DNA from: Magnetospirillum gryphiswaldense MSR-1 v2 | GTDB lineage: Bacteria > Pseudomonadota > Alphaproteobacteria > Rhodospirillales > Magnetospirillaceae | Reading direction: 5' to 3' | NCBI RefSeq assembly: GCF_000513295.1 | Contig: NC_023065.1 | Coordinates: 806,001-870,000, forward strand | DNA: 64,000 nucleotides | Shown: in pieces, positions 20,218 through 28,475 of the stretch | Numbering within the stretch: position 1 is the stretch's first letter | How the letters are laid out: every line of letters starts with the position of its first letter | The notes under the pieces: model-generated | Seen by the model: the letters and a program-made list of their open reading frames with translations, nothing else | What the model was told of the DNA's origin: nothing | Database searches by the model: none | Made by a program: the position numbers and the translations under genes

Positions 20218-21417
20218 TCAGCTGTTGCGCCGCCGTGCCGCCATCAGGATGAGGGCGCCGGCCAAGGCGGGCAGGGCGGTCAGGGCGTAGGTGGCGGTAT
20301 AAGACCCCACCAGGGTGTGCAGTCCGGCAAAGGCCGGCGGTCCCACCAGCACGCCGCCATAGGTGAAGAACAGCGAGGCACCGGTGACCCGGGGGATGTT
20401 GGCCGGTTCGCTGGATTGGGCCAATTCGGCCAGATAGACGCCGTTCCAGCCCAAGGCGGCGGCGCCGAACGGCACCAGGATGGCGAAGACCATGATTGCC
20501 GGCCAATCCGGCGCCAGCAACCCGGTCAGCAGGGCCAGGATGCCGGTGACCAGTCCCAGCCCGATCAAGGTACCGGTACCGCCGAAAAAACGGTCGGCCA
20601 GCGATCCGATGCTGATACGGCCCACCACCCCGGCCACCTGCACCGCCGACAGCAGCAAGCCGGCATCCACCAGCGACCACGACAGGTCGGTCACCAGCAT
20701 GGTGACGGCGAAGGTGGAAACGGATAATTGCACGGCGGCATAGGCGAAGCCGGTCAGCGACAGCGCCTTCAGCCGCGGCGATCGCCAGATGGACACCAGA
20801 CCGCTGAATGGATTGCCGGTCATGCGGGACTTGGGGTCGCGGTCGCTGTCCCAGGAATGCCGCGCCAACGCCAAAAGCAATGCCAGCCCCAGGCAGGTCA
20901 GGGCGACGCTGGCCATGGCTGCCGGCCAGCCCCAGGCCTGGGTCAGGCGCGGGGCGATCAGACCGGCCAGAGTGCCGCCCAGTGGCACACCGGTCTGTTT
21001 GATGGAAAACACCAGATTACGCCGTTCCGGGCTGGTGCTGCGGGCCAGCAGATGCGACGCCGCCGGGTTGGTCATGCCATAGCCCAAGCCGGTCAGCAAG
21101 GCCGCCAGCAGGGCCAGGGGCAGGGTGCCGGCCATCATGGCGCCGCCGCCCAGGCAGACCAGCAGCAGGCCGATCTGGGTCGAGCGGGTGGCGCCGAAGC
21201 GGCGCACGGCGTTGCCGCCCAACAGCGAGGTGATCATGGCGCCACCATAAGCCATGCTGATCCACCAGCCGATCATGGCGCCGGAGACCTGGAGATCGCG
21301 GGCGATGGCCGGGGCCACCGCCGCCGGCGACAGCATGGCCAGCGACACCAGCGATTGCGCGGCGGTGGTGGCGGCCAGGATGGGGATATAGGCGGGGATG
21401 GACATGGTCACTGTCAT
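20218..21417 (-). CDS. Major facilitator superfamily transporter
   Basis: A 399-residue inner-membrane transporter with twelve predicted helices. It has MFS markers in the loop after helix 2 (GGNAVRRFGATRSTQ), helix 4-5 (GLGYGMTNPAASHLLAR) and after helix 8 (GRISIGSLADRFFGG). The KQTGVPLGGTLAGLIAP segment resembles the CynX/NimT and YfcJ-like branches. The substrate cannot be told. Its stop directly abuts the chemoreceptor stop (convergent), and it is divergent from mobB. An in-frame ATG four codons in is an alternative start. Confidence 0.87.
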   Translation of the reverse strand: MTVTMSIPAYIPILAATTAAQSLVSLAMLSPAAVAPAIARDLQVSGAMIGWWISMAYGGAMITSLLGGNAVRRFGATRSTQIGLLLVCLGGGAMMAGTLPLALLAALLTGLGYGMTNPAASHLLARSTSPERRNLVFSIKQTGVPLGGTLAGLIAPRLTQAWGWPAAMASVALTCLGLALLLALARHSWDSDRDPKSRMTGNPFSGLVSIWRSPRLKALSLTGFAYAAVQLSVSTFAVTMLVTDLSWSLVDAGLLLSAVQVAGVVGRISIGSLADRFFGGTGTLIGLGLVTGILALLTGLLAPDWPAIMVFAILVPFGAAALGWNGVYLAELAQSSEPANIPRVTGASLFFTYGGVLVGPPAFAGLHTLVGSYTATYALTALPALAGALILMAARRRNS

Positions 21418-21518
21418 GCCGCTTTTTCGCCGCCCAGGTCAACACCCGACGTTGACCCGACCAATGTGCCGTGGATGCGGGGCTGGATTGCGCCACGGTG
21501 ATCGGGTTAAAATCGGCC

Positions 21519-22046
21519 ATGGATATCTTCGGCATCGCCGGCTGGAGCGGCAGCGGCAAGACTACCTTGATCACGGCGTTATTGCCGGTGTTCACCGCCC
21601 AAGGTGTGACGGTGGCCACCATCAAGCATACCCACCACCATCCTGAATTCGGCGGGCCTGAGGATTTGGCCCTGGGGGGAAGCGGCGCGGTGGAAAATGT
21701 GGTGGCGTCACCTCGGCGGTTGGTCGTCGTGCATGAACATGGTCAGCATCCCCAACCAGCCTTGCCGGACCTGCTGAGAAACGTTGCGATGGTGGATCTG
21801 GTGCTGGTCGAGGGCTTCAAGTTTTCCCCTCACCCCCGTTTGGAAGTATGGGATGACGTCACGGGAGAAACCCTGCTGGCCTTGACCGATTCGACGGTCA
21901 AGGCCGTGGTTGCCGACACGCTGGAGCCGATGATACGCCGCCGCTTGGCCGAGTTGGGTAAGCCGTACTTTCGACGGCAGGATGTGGTCGAGATCGCTGA
22001 CTTTGTCCGTAGGAATTGTATGCCTGCGCATCAGTTCCTTTGCTGA
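21519..22046 (+). CDS. mobB: Molybdopterin-guanine dinucleotide biosynthesis adaptor MobB
   Basis: MobB is a P-loop GTP-binding adaptor that helps MobA attach GMP to molybdopterin. The 175-residue product begins MDIFGIAGWSGSGKTTLITAL, a typical MobB Walker A, and keeps VATIKHTHHH, NVVASPRRLVVVHEH and DLVLVEGFKFSPHPRLEVW. The segment usually reading PGKDSWRHREAGA is instead PEDLALGGSGA, so the conserved DSWR-REAG motif is missing. Either the gene is degenerate or two small indels have shifted the local frame. I chose the ATG that begins the family's N terminus. mobA is not in the window. Confidence 0.85.
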   Translation: MDIFGIAGWSGSGKTTLITALLPVFTAQGVTVATIKHTHHHPEFGGPEDLALGGSGAVENVVASPRRLVVVHEHGQHPQPALPDLLRNVAMVDLVLVEGFKFSPHPRLEVWDDVTGETLLALTDSTVKAVVADTLEPMIRRRLAELGKPYFRRQDVVEIADFVRRNCMPAHQFLC

Positions 22047-22271
22047 TTACGTATGGTACATCCTGCAAAAGAACTATGGATATACATCAAATTCCATTGT
22101 TCACAATGATCGAGCATATACTTTTGTTTGTGTGTCAATAAATGCCTTCTGGTCATCTTTTTTATCACTAAGCGGAATTCTTGCAAAGTGGTGGAAAGGT
22201 GTCTTGCCGGTTGTAGCGGCCTATGACTAAGATGTGCCTCGCAGCCAGACCAACAACAAGGTAGACCTGGG
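22047..22271. other. AT-rich intergenic stretch before the LuxR-type regulator
   Basis: About 225 bases clearly richer in A and T than the rest of the window, with runs such as TCAATAAATG and TTTTTTATCAC. A chance open frame of 82 codons crosses it but has no gene-like codon use. It probably carries the promoter of the following regulator; foreign origin is possible. I see no clear operator. Confidence 0.5.
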
Positions 22272-22898
22272 ATGAGAGTACTTCTTGCCGACGACCACGC
22301 CCTGTTTCGCGAGGGGGTCAGGCTGGTACTGGAAAATCTGGTTGATGGCCCCTTGGAAGTGGTCGAGGCCGGTGATTTTGTCCAGGCGGTCGCTGCCTTG
22401 CGTGCCGGTGGCGAGTTTGATGTCGGTCTGGTCGACCTGAATATGCCGGGCATGGATGGCTTCGACGGTATCGAGGCGGTATGCCGCGCCGCCCCCAATA
22501 TGCATCTGGTGGTGATCTCGGCTTCCGAATCACCCTCCGACGTGCGCCGGGCCCTGGATGCCGGGGCGCAGGGGTATATCGCCAAGACCTCGTCCAGTTC
22601 GTCCATGCTGGATGCCATCCGTCAGGTGCTGTCGGGCGACACCTATCTCAGTCCCCGTCTGGAAGTTGCCTCGGCCAACGCGGATGTGGCCGGACGCGAT
22701 CAGGCCCGCAACGTGCTGACCCCGCGCCAACGCGACGTTCTGGCCATGCTGCGCCAGGGCAAGAGCAACAAGGAAATCGCCCGCGATCTCAATCTGGCGG
22801 AAATCACCGTCAAATTGCACGTCACCGCTATTTTGCGAGCCTTGGGCGTCGAAAATCGGACCCAGGCGGCGATCCTGGCGGCCAAGATCGGCTATTGA
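22272..22898 (+). CDS. NarL/FixJ-family response regulator (orphan)
   Basis: A 208-residue two-domain regulator. The receiver domain has the acidic pair (LLADDHALFREG), the phospho-aspartate in GLVDLNMPGMDG, the conserved Thr/Ser position in VVISAS and Lys in YIAKTSSS. The C-terminal LuxR-type helix-turn-helix reads LTPRQRDVLAMLRQGKSNKEIARDLNLAEITVKLHV. All phosphorylation residues are present, unlike the degenerate receivers elsewhere in this window. No partner kinase is adjacent, so the signal is unknown. Confidence 0.93.
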   Translation: MRVLLADDHALFREGVRLVLENLVDGPLEVVEAGDFVQAVAALRAGGEFDVGLVDLNMPGMDGFDGIEAVCRAAPNMHLVVISASESPSDVRRALDAGAQGYIAKTSSSSSMLDAIRQVLSGDTYLSPRLEVASANADVAGRDQARNVLTPRQRDVLAMLRQGKSNKEIARDLNLAEITVKLHVTAILRALGVENRTQAAILAAKIGY

Positions 22899-22971
22899 TC
22901 CGGAACGGGCTTGCCAAGTGCCGCCGCTGGCGTTAGGCAAGGTGGAGTGGATCATTGAAAAGGGGATCGCC

Positions 22972-23268
22972 ATGAGGCATGTCGTTTTTGCCGCCGTCGC
23001 CGTACTTTTGCTGGCCGGTTGCTCCACCTCTCCGCGTCCCCTGGTTCCCGATACGGCTGAAGGCCCGACCAGCTATGTCTGCTATTCCAGCATGAATTCG
23101 ACGCCGGAAGAGGTTCGGGCCATTGCCGAGACTCAGTGCCGCCGAACCGGCCACGGCGTTGCCGGGCTGCTTGGGCAAAGCTGGACGCCCCTGCGCTGCG
23201 GCATACTGACCCCCAGCGTTGCCGCCTTTCAGTGCGGCTCGTCCTATTCCTATTACGGCGGTCGCTGA
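22972..23268 (+). CDS. Small lipoprotein of unknown function
   Basis: A 98-residue protein with a clear lipoprotein signal peptide; the lipobox LLAGC places the lipidated cysteine at residue 19. The mature part has three more cysteines and ends in a Ser/Tyr/Gly-rich tail (CGSSYSYYGGR). I do not recognise a family. I chose the ATG of MRHVVFAAVAV, preceded by AAGGGG, over an upstream in-frame extension. It follows the regulator gene by 73 bases and could be cotranscribed with it. Confidence 0.75.
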   Translation: MRHVVFAAVAVLLLAGCSTSPRPLVPDTAEGPTSYVCYSSMNSTPEEVRAIAETQCRRTGHGVAGLLGQSWTPLRCGILTPSVAAFQCGSSYSYYGGR

Positions 23269-23288
23269 GTCATCGGACCTGACGGGCT

Positions 23289-23465
23289 GAGGAAAACGTC
23301 TGTTTTCCTCGCGTCCCTCATACCCGTTTTGCCGGCATGACCTCCTGGCAGACACAAAAATCCCGCAGCCGGCAACCCGACTGCGGGATTTTTATTCATA
23401 CCATATCCCGCTGATCGGAACCGATCAGCGACGCCCTCAGCGGCGGGCGGGTTGCTCCGCAACCC
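23289..23465. repeat. Cluster of inverted repeats between the lipoprotein gene and rne
   Basis: Besides the terminator, three perfect inverted repeats lie here: GAGGAAAAC/GTTTTCCTC (23289-23310, 4-nt loop), CGCTGATCGG/CCGATCAGCG (23409-23430, 2-nt spacer) and GGGTTGC/GCAACCC (23449-23465, 3-nt loop). No protein-coding gene is evident here. Confidence 0.7.
23356..23393. terminator. Bidirectional intrinsic terminator
   Basis: A 13-bp stem, AAAAATCCCGCAG (23356-23368) with CTGCGGGATTTTT (23381-23393), carries T-runs on both strands. It can end the lipoprotein transcript rightward and the rne transcript leftward. Confidence 0.85.
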
Positions 23466-23507
23466 TTGCCTCCCGCGGCATAAGCCGCGCGGCGCGGTCG
23501 CGCCTAA

Positions 23508-23542
23508 CCCGGTCTCGATAAGTCGAGCTCATCGAGACCGGG
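23508..23542 (-). terminator. Stem-loop just behind rne
   Basis: A perfect 12-bp stem, CCCGGTCTCGAT with ATCGAGACCGGG, encloses an 11-nt loop and starts about nine bases after the rne stop. No T-run follows, so it may protect the 3' end rather than terminate by itself. Confidence 0.55.
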
Positions 23543-23550
23543 TATTACTT

Positions 23551-26340
23551 TTAGTCGACCAGTTTGTTCCACCAGCCGCGACGGGCGGGAACCGCCGGGG
23601 CCGGGGCTTCTTCAATCGCTTCAGCCGGGACCGGATTGGGGGCCACCGGCTCTGCCGCAGCCTCGATCACCGGTTCGGCGACCGCTTGTTCGGCTTGTTG
23701 CGGCGCGGGCACCGGCTCGGCGGCAAGTGCGGGTTCTTCCGTCACCGGCTTGTCCTCGGCCTTGGCCTTGGTACGGCTACGCGGCTTCTTCACTGCCGCC
23801 TCGGCGTCGGCGGTCCCCGACGGCTCGGCCTTGGCGCGAGTACGGCGCTTGGGCTTTTCCTCGGTCTCGCCACCCTGTTCCGGCGCGGTTTCTTCGGATT
23901 CCGGCTTGGCCTTGGCGCGGCTGCGGCGCTTGGGCTTTTCCCCGGCCTCGTCACCAGTTTCCGCTGCGGCTTCTTCGCCTTCCGGCTTGGTCCTGGCGCG
24001 GCCACGGCTGCGCTTGGGCTTTTCCTCGCCTTCGGTGGCGCTAGCCTCCTGGGCGGGAGCCGGGTTGGCCTTGGCCTCCGCTTCCGCCTCGGCGGCGGCT
24101 TCAGCCATGGCGAAGACGTCGGCGACGGCGTCGGGGTTGGAAATCAGCGAGACGTCGGGGACGCTGCCTTCCTCGGCCTGCGGCGCTTCGCTGTCGTCAC
24201 GGTTGCGGCGGCGGCGGCGGCCGCCGCGACGACCACGGCGACGCTTGCGGCGCTCTTCATCGGTTTCGCCTTCGACGCGGTCGGAATCGCCATCCTCGTC
24301 GCCATCTTCGGCGCTGGCTTCGCCTTCCGGCGATTCGATGCCTTCGGCCTCGCCCTCGGCGTCGGCTTCGGCGCCATCCTCGTCGCCTCCGGCATTTTGA
24401 TCGGCGCCCTGTTCGCCGCCCTTGCGACGACGGCGGCGACGGCGGCGACGCTTGCGGCCCTCGCCATCGGTGTCGCCGTCACGATCGGCGGCGGCTTCGC
24501 CGGCCTCGACCACGACTTCTTCCTCGGCGGCTTCCTCTTCCGCTTCCTCGTCCTCTTCCGGCACGCTGAGCGGGATATCCTGCACCGGGATGGGGCGGGG
24601 TTCCTCGGGCCGATTCTCGGCCTTGACCCGCTCCATGCGCAGGTTGGGGGCGATCAGTTCGTCGTCACCCAGCAGATAGACGCGGAACTGGTAGCGTTCC
24701 TCGATGGCGGCCAGGGCGTCGCGCTTTTGGTTAAGGATATAAAGCGCGATCTGCGACGGCACGTAGACGGTGACTTCCGCCGAACGGCGACGGATGCCCT
24801 CTTCCTCGATGGCGCGCAGTACATGCACCGCCGACGATTCCACCGCCCGCACCAGACCGGTGCCGGCACAATGGGGGCAGGGCGAGAAGGTGGTTTCCTG
24901 CAAGGACGGGCGCAGACGCTGGCGCGACAATTCCAGCAGGCCGAAGGCGCTGATCTTGCCCACCTGGATGCGGGCGCGGTCGTTCTTCAGCGCGTCCTTG
25001 AGGCGGCGTTCAACCGCATGGTTGTTGCGGTTTTCCTCCATGTCGATGAAGTCGATGACCACCAGACCGGCCAGATCGCGCAGACGCATCTGGCGGGCGA
25101 TCTCCTCCGCCGCTTCCACATTGGTCTTGAACGCCGTCTCTTCGATGTGACGTTCCTTGGTGGAACGGCCCGAATTGACGTCGATGGCCACCAGGGCCTC
25201 GGTCTGGCTGATGACGATGTAACCGCCCGAGCGCAATTGCACGATGGGCGAATGCATGGCGTCGAGTTGGCTTTCCACCTGATAACGGTGGAACATGGGC
25301 ATCACCGGATCCTTGTACGGCTGGACCTTCTTGGCATGGCTGGGGGTCAGCATGCGCATGTAGTCCTTGGCCAGACGGTAACCCTCGTCGCCGTCCACCA
25401 GCACTTCGTCGATGTCGCGGGCGTAAAGATCGCGGATGGACCGCTTGATCAGGCTGGCTTCTTCATAGACCAGCGACGGCGCCGACGATTTCAGCGTCAG
25501 GTCGCGCACGCTGTCCCAGGCGCGCAGCAGATATTCGTAATCGCGCTTGATCTCGGTCTTCGACCGTTCCGAACCGGCGGTACGGACGATCACCGCCATG
25601 CCGTCCGGACAATCCAGCTCGCTGGCGATGGCCTTCAGGCGACGACGGTCGGTGGCGCTGGTGATCTTGCGCGACACCCCGCCGCCGCGGGCGGTGTTGG
25701 GCATCAGCACGCAATAGCGACCGGCCAGCGACAGATAGGTGGTCAGCGCCGCGCCCTTGTTGCCGCGCTCTTCCTTGACCACCTGCACCAGCATGATCTG
25801 GCGGCGCTTGATCACTTCTTGAATCTTGTAATTGCGCAGCAGGCGGGCGCGACGGCGCTCCTGTTCCTGCTCGCTCACCTCGTCGGCGCCGCCGACGGTT
25901 TCCACTGTCTTGGGTGGGGCTTCGTCGCCGTTTTCGGTCGGGGCGGCGTCGGATTCGGCGGCTTCGCCGCCGGCATCACTTTGGCTCTCGCCCTCGGCGT
26001 TGCCGTCTTCGGCGCCGTCATCGTCGCTGTCCTGGCTGCTTTCGCGCATGGCCTCGGCCTTTTGCGCGGCCAGCAGGGCCTGACGGTCGGCCACCGGGAT
26101 CTGGAAATAATCCGGGTGGATTTCGCTGAAGGCCAGGAAACCGTGGCGGTTGCCGCCGTAATCAACGAAAGCGGCCTGCAGCGACGGTTCGACGCGAACC
26201 ACCTTCGCCAGATAGATGTTGCCCTTAAGCTGCTTTTTGGCGCTGGTCTCGACGTCCAATTCTTCCAGTCGAGTGCCGTTGACCACAACGACCCGGGTCT
26301 CTTCCGGGTGTGTGGCATCGATGAGCATACGCTTGACCAT
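23551..26340 (-). CDS. rne: Ribonuclease E
   Basis: Essential endoribonuclease (929 residues) that initiates mRNA decay and processes rRNA and tRNA precursors; it organises the degradosome. The start is MVKRMLIDATHPEETRV with AGGA upstream. The S1 region (about 35-190) is split by an acidic, low-complexity insert typical of alphaproteobacteria. The catalytic core includes VAIDVNSGRSTKE and DLAGLVVIDFIDM (metal-binding aspartates), and the Zn-link cysteines are in CPHCAGTG. The C-terminal ~350 residues are disordered, with acidic and arginine-rich tracts likely to bind RNA and partners, ending RRGWWNKLVD. A 963-codon frame on the other strand is an artefact of this low-complexity tail. Confidence 0.97.
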   Translation of the reverse strand: MVKRMLIDATHPEETRVVVVNGTRLEELDVETSAKKQLKGNIYLAKVVRVEPSLQAAFVDYGGNRHGFLAFSEIHPDYFQIPVADRQALLAAQKAEAMRESSQDSDDDGAEDGNAEGESQSDAGGEAAESDAAPTENGDEAPPKTVETVGGADEVSEQEQERRRARLLRNYKIQEVIKRRQIMLVQVVKEERGNKGAALTTYLSLAGRYCVLMPNTARGGGVSRKITSATDRRRLKAIASELDCPDGMAVIVRTAGSERSKTEIKRDYEYLLRAWDSVRDLTLKSSAPSLVYEEASLIKRSIRDLYARDIDEVLVDGDEGYRLAKDYMRMLTPSHAKKVQPYKDPVMPMFHRYQVESQLDAMHSPIVQLRSGGYIVISQTEALVAIDVNSGRSTKERHIEETAFKTNVEAAEEIARQMRLRDLAGLVVIDFIDMEENRNNHAVERRLKDALKNDRARIQVGKISAFGLLELSRQRLRPSLQETTFSPCPHCAGTGLVRAVESSAVHVLRAIEEEGIRRRSAEVTVYVPSQIALYILNQKRDALAAIEERYQFRVYLLGDDELIAPNLRMERVKAENRPEEPRPIPVQDIPLSVPEEDEEAEEEAAEEEVVVEAGEAAADRDGDTDGEGRKRRRRRRRRRKGGEQGADQNAGGDEDGAEADAEGEAEGIESPEGEASAEDGDEDGDSDRVEGETDEERRKRRRGRRGGRRRRRNRDDSEAPQAEEGSVPDVSLISNPDAVADVFAMAEAAAEAEAEAKANPAPAQEASATEGEEKPKRSRGRARTKPEGEEAAAETGDEAGEKPKRRSRAKAKPESEETAPEQGGETEEKPKRRTRAKAEPSGTADAEAAVKKPRSRTKAKAEDKPVTEEPALAAEPVPAPQQAEQAVAEPVIEAAAEPVAPNPVPAEAIEEAPAPAVPARRGWWNKLVD

Positions 26341-26836
26341 TAAATCCTAATCTCCGTGGCGCCGCCGGCGAAGCGCAGGCCCGGACCATGTCCAGACCAA
26401 AAGGCGCCTCAGTGCCATGGCGGGAAAATGCTGACACAAAGCCGGCGACGCCTGCGGGGCAATCCATTGTCAAAGCGCAAGATGCGGACATGGGCAAAAC
26501 CTGCTGGCGGGCATCGCGCCCGGCTTCACAAAAGGGGTCTATGACGGCAGGCGGCAGCCCCAAAACGGCTTAAGTCTCTGATTGCGCGGGCGAAAATCGC
26601 TCTGCGCCAGAAACTTTCACGCCACCCGTCCCGAGGGAGGGTCCGGGTCTGCATACCTGCACTTGTCAAAATAGCCGCCCGGACAGCTTTCCACAATCAT
26701 CTTCTTAGGTCATGACGAAAAGGCAACACTGGGAAGAAGAGTCATGGGAATCAAAGCGTTTTGAGTTGAAGCTGAGATTTCGTCTGCGCTATACCCGTTA
26801 ACGCTCGCTCAATCATATCTGAGAGAGAATAGGGGC
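26341..26836. other. Intergenic region between divergent rne and amiC
   Basis: About 500 bases without a convincing gene. The left part is probably a long 5' untranslated leader of rne; such leaders mediate autoregulation in E. coli, but I see no sequence proof of that here. The right part, more AT-rich from about 26670, should hold the amiC promoter. Two short open frames in the left part have no support. Confidence 0.5.
26766..26795 (+). promoter_or_regulatory. Possible amiC promoter
   Basis: TTGAAG (26766-26771) and TATACC (26790-26795) are 18 bases apart and about 42 bases before the amiC start. The match is by eye. Confidence 0.3.
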
Positions 26837-28402
26837 ATGAAGGCTAGATCGGTTTTTCTGTGCGCCTTGTTGGCGCTGACTATGCTGACCACGGTGGCCC
26901 TGCCGGCGACCGAGGCCTTTGCCCGTGCTCGTGTCTCTTCCATCCGCCTGGGGAATCACCCCGATAACGTGACACGTGTGGTCATGGACTTGTCCGACAA
27001 TCTTACCGTCACGTCGTTTGCCCAGGCCTCGCCCGATCGCATCGTGCTTGAGGCCGGCGATCTGGATTGGGGCGACGATGCCGCCGCCCGCCGCTCATTC
27101 GGTGCCATCCAGGGGGTGCGCTATGATCAGGGGCGCATCGTCGTCGATTTGAAGGAACCGGCGCTGGTCAAGTCATCCTTCACCATTCCGCCCCGCGACG
27201 GTTTGGGTTGGCGCTTGGTGGTGGACGTGCAAAAGACCAGCCGGACCGCTTTTTTAGCCGCCGCCCGCCCGGTGTCCAATGTTTCGGCGCCCCGTCAGCT
27301 CGCCGCCGCGCCGCCGCCGGAAAGCGCAGCCCCCCGCGCCATCGTCGTCTATTCCCCCCAAGTCACGCCGGCTCCCGTACCGCAACCGGTACAGGTGCTG
27401 CAACCCGTGGTCCAGCCGTCGCCACCGGTGCAGGTTACCCCGCCACCGGCACCACCCGCCGTCGTCGTTGCCCAGCCGGTGATCGAAATCCCGGTCCAGC
27501 GTCCGCAGGGTGGGGCCGCTAGTCCGAGCGGCTCTCCCATGCTGTCGGCTCCGGTACCGCCGCCGCTGGCCCGCCCGGTGGTCGAGGTGTCGGCGCCGGT
27601 GGAGCCGGCCCCGGTGCCAGCCCTTCGCCAGCCGGTGATCGAGGAAGCCGCCACCCCGGCCCGCGCCGCCCCCGAACCGGCCTTGCAGGGCCGCAGCCCG
27701 AGGAGCGAGGGCAAGGCGGTGGTGGTCATCGACCCCGGCCATGGCGGCGTCGATCCCGGCGCCCTGGGGGTGTCGGGCATCTATGAAAAACACATCACCC
27801 TGGCCATGGCGCGGGAATTGAAGGCGCAGTTGGAAAAGGGCGGTCGCTACAAGGTGCATCTGACCCGCGACCGCGACGTCTTCATCCGCCTGCGCGAACG
27901 TGTGGCCATCGCCCGCCAGTACGGTGCCGATCTGTTCATTTCGCTGCACGCCGATTCGGTGGCCAATCCGCAATTGGCCGGTCTGTCGGTCTATACCCTG
28001 TCGCAAACCGCCTCGGACGGCGAGGCGCAGACCTTGGCCGACAAGGAAAACAAGGCCGATCTGATCGCCGGCATCGACCTGTCGCACGAATCCGCCGACG
28101 TCGCCAATATTCTGATCGACCTGGCCCAGCGCGAGACCATGAACCGCTCCGCCGGTTTCGCCGGTGGTGTCGTCACCGAATTGGGACGCGAAACCACGCT
28201 GTTGGGCAACACCCATCGTTTCGCCGGCTTCGCCGTGCTGAAGGCCCCCGACGTGCCGTCCATCCTGGTGGAACTGGGCTATCTGTCCAATCCGACCGAG
28301 GAAAAGCTGCTGCGCCAGCCGGATTACCGTCTCAAGCTGGCCAAGGGGATCGCCCGCGCCATCGATCGTCATTTCGTCGAAGGGCAGAAGGCGAAGAGGT
28401 AG
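26837..28402 (+). CDS. amiC: N-acetylmuramoyl-L-alanine amidase (AmiC type)
   Basis: Periplasmic zinc amidase that splits septal peptidoglycan between MurNAc and the peptide. After a signal peptide (cleavage near residue 29, TEAFA) comes an AMIN domain (about 31-135; VSSIRLGNHPDNVTRVVMDL) that targets the septum. A long Pro/Ala/Val linker (about 150-290) and an Amidase_3 domain follow. Zinc ligands and the catalytic residue are visible: H302 (DPGHGG), E317 (YEKH), H371 (SLHADS) and E479 (LVELGYLSN). The 521-residue length reflects the unusually long linker. It starts the amiC-mrcA-prfB block. Confidence 0.95.
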   Translation: MKARSVFLCALLALTMLTTVALPATEAFARARVSSIRLGNHPDNVTRVVMDLSDNLTVTSFAQASPDRIVLEAGDLDWGDDAAARRSFGAIQGVRYDQGRIVVDLKEPALVKSSFTIPPRDGLGWRLVVDVQKTSRTAFLAAARPVSNVSAPRQLAAAPPPESAAPRAIVVYSPQVTPAPVPQPVQVLQPVVQPSPPVQVTPPPAPPAVVVAQPVIEIPVQRPQGGAASPSGSPMLSAPVPPPLARPVVEVSAPVEPAPVPALRQPVIEEAATPARAAPEPALQGRSPRSEGKAVVVIDPGHGGVDPGALGVSGIYEKHITLAMARELKAQLEKGGRYKVHLTRDRDVFIRLRERVAIARQYGADLFISLHADSVANPQLAGLSVYTLSQTASDGEAQTLADKENKADLIAGIDLSHESADVANILIDLAQRETMNRSAGFAGGVVTELGRETTLLGNTHRFAGFAVLKAPDVPSILVELGYLSNPTEEKLLRQPDYRLKLAKGIARAIDRHFVEGQKAKR

Positions 28403-28475
28403 GGCGGCTCTGCGTATGCTTGACGCTGGCGGAGCAACGGGGTACCACCGGCTGCGCCCCTTTGTGTTGGAAGCC

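Noticed and set aside
21982-22230. 82-codon open frame across the end of mobB and the AT-rich gap
   Set aside because: It overlaps mobB in another frame, has no ribosome site and no gene-like composition.
23452-26343. 963-codon open frame opposite rne
   Set aside because: It exactly covers rne, which has full domain support; the opposite frame is Ala/Gly/Leu-rich low complexity produced by codon bias and the acidic repeats of RNase E.
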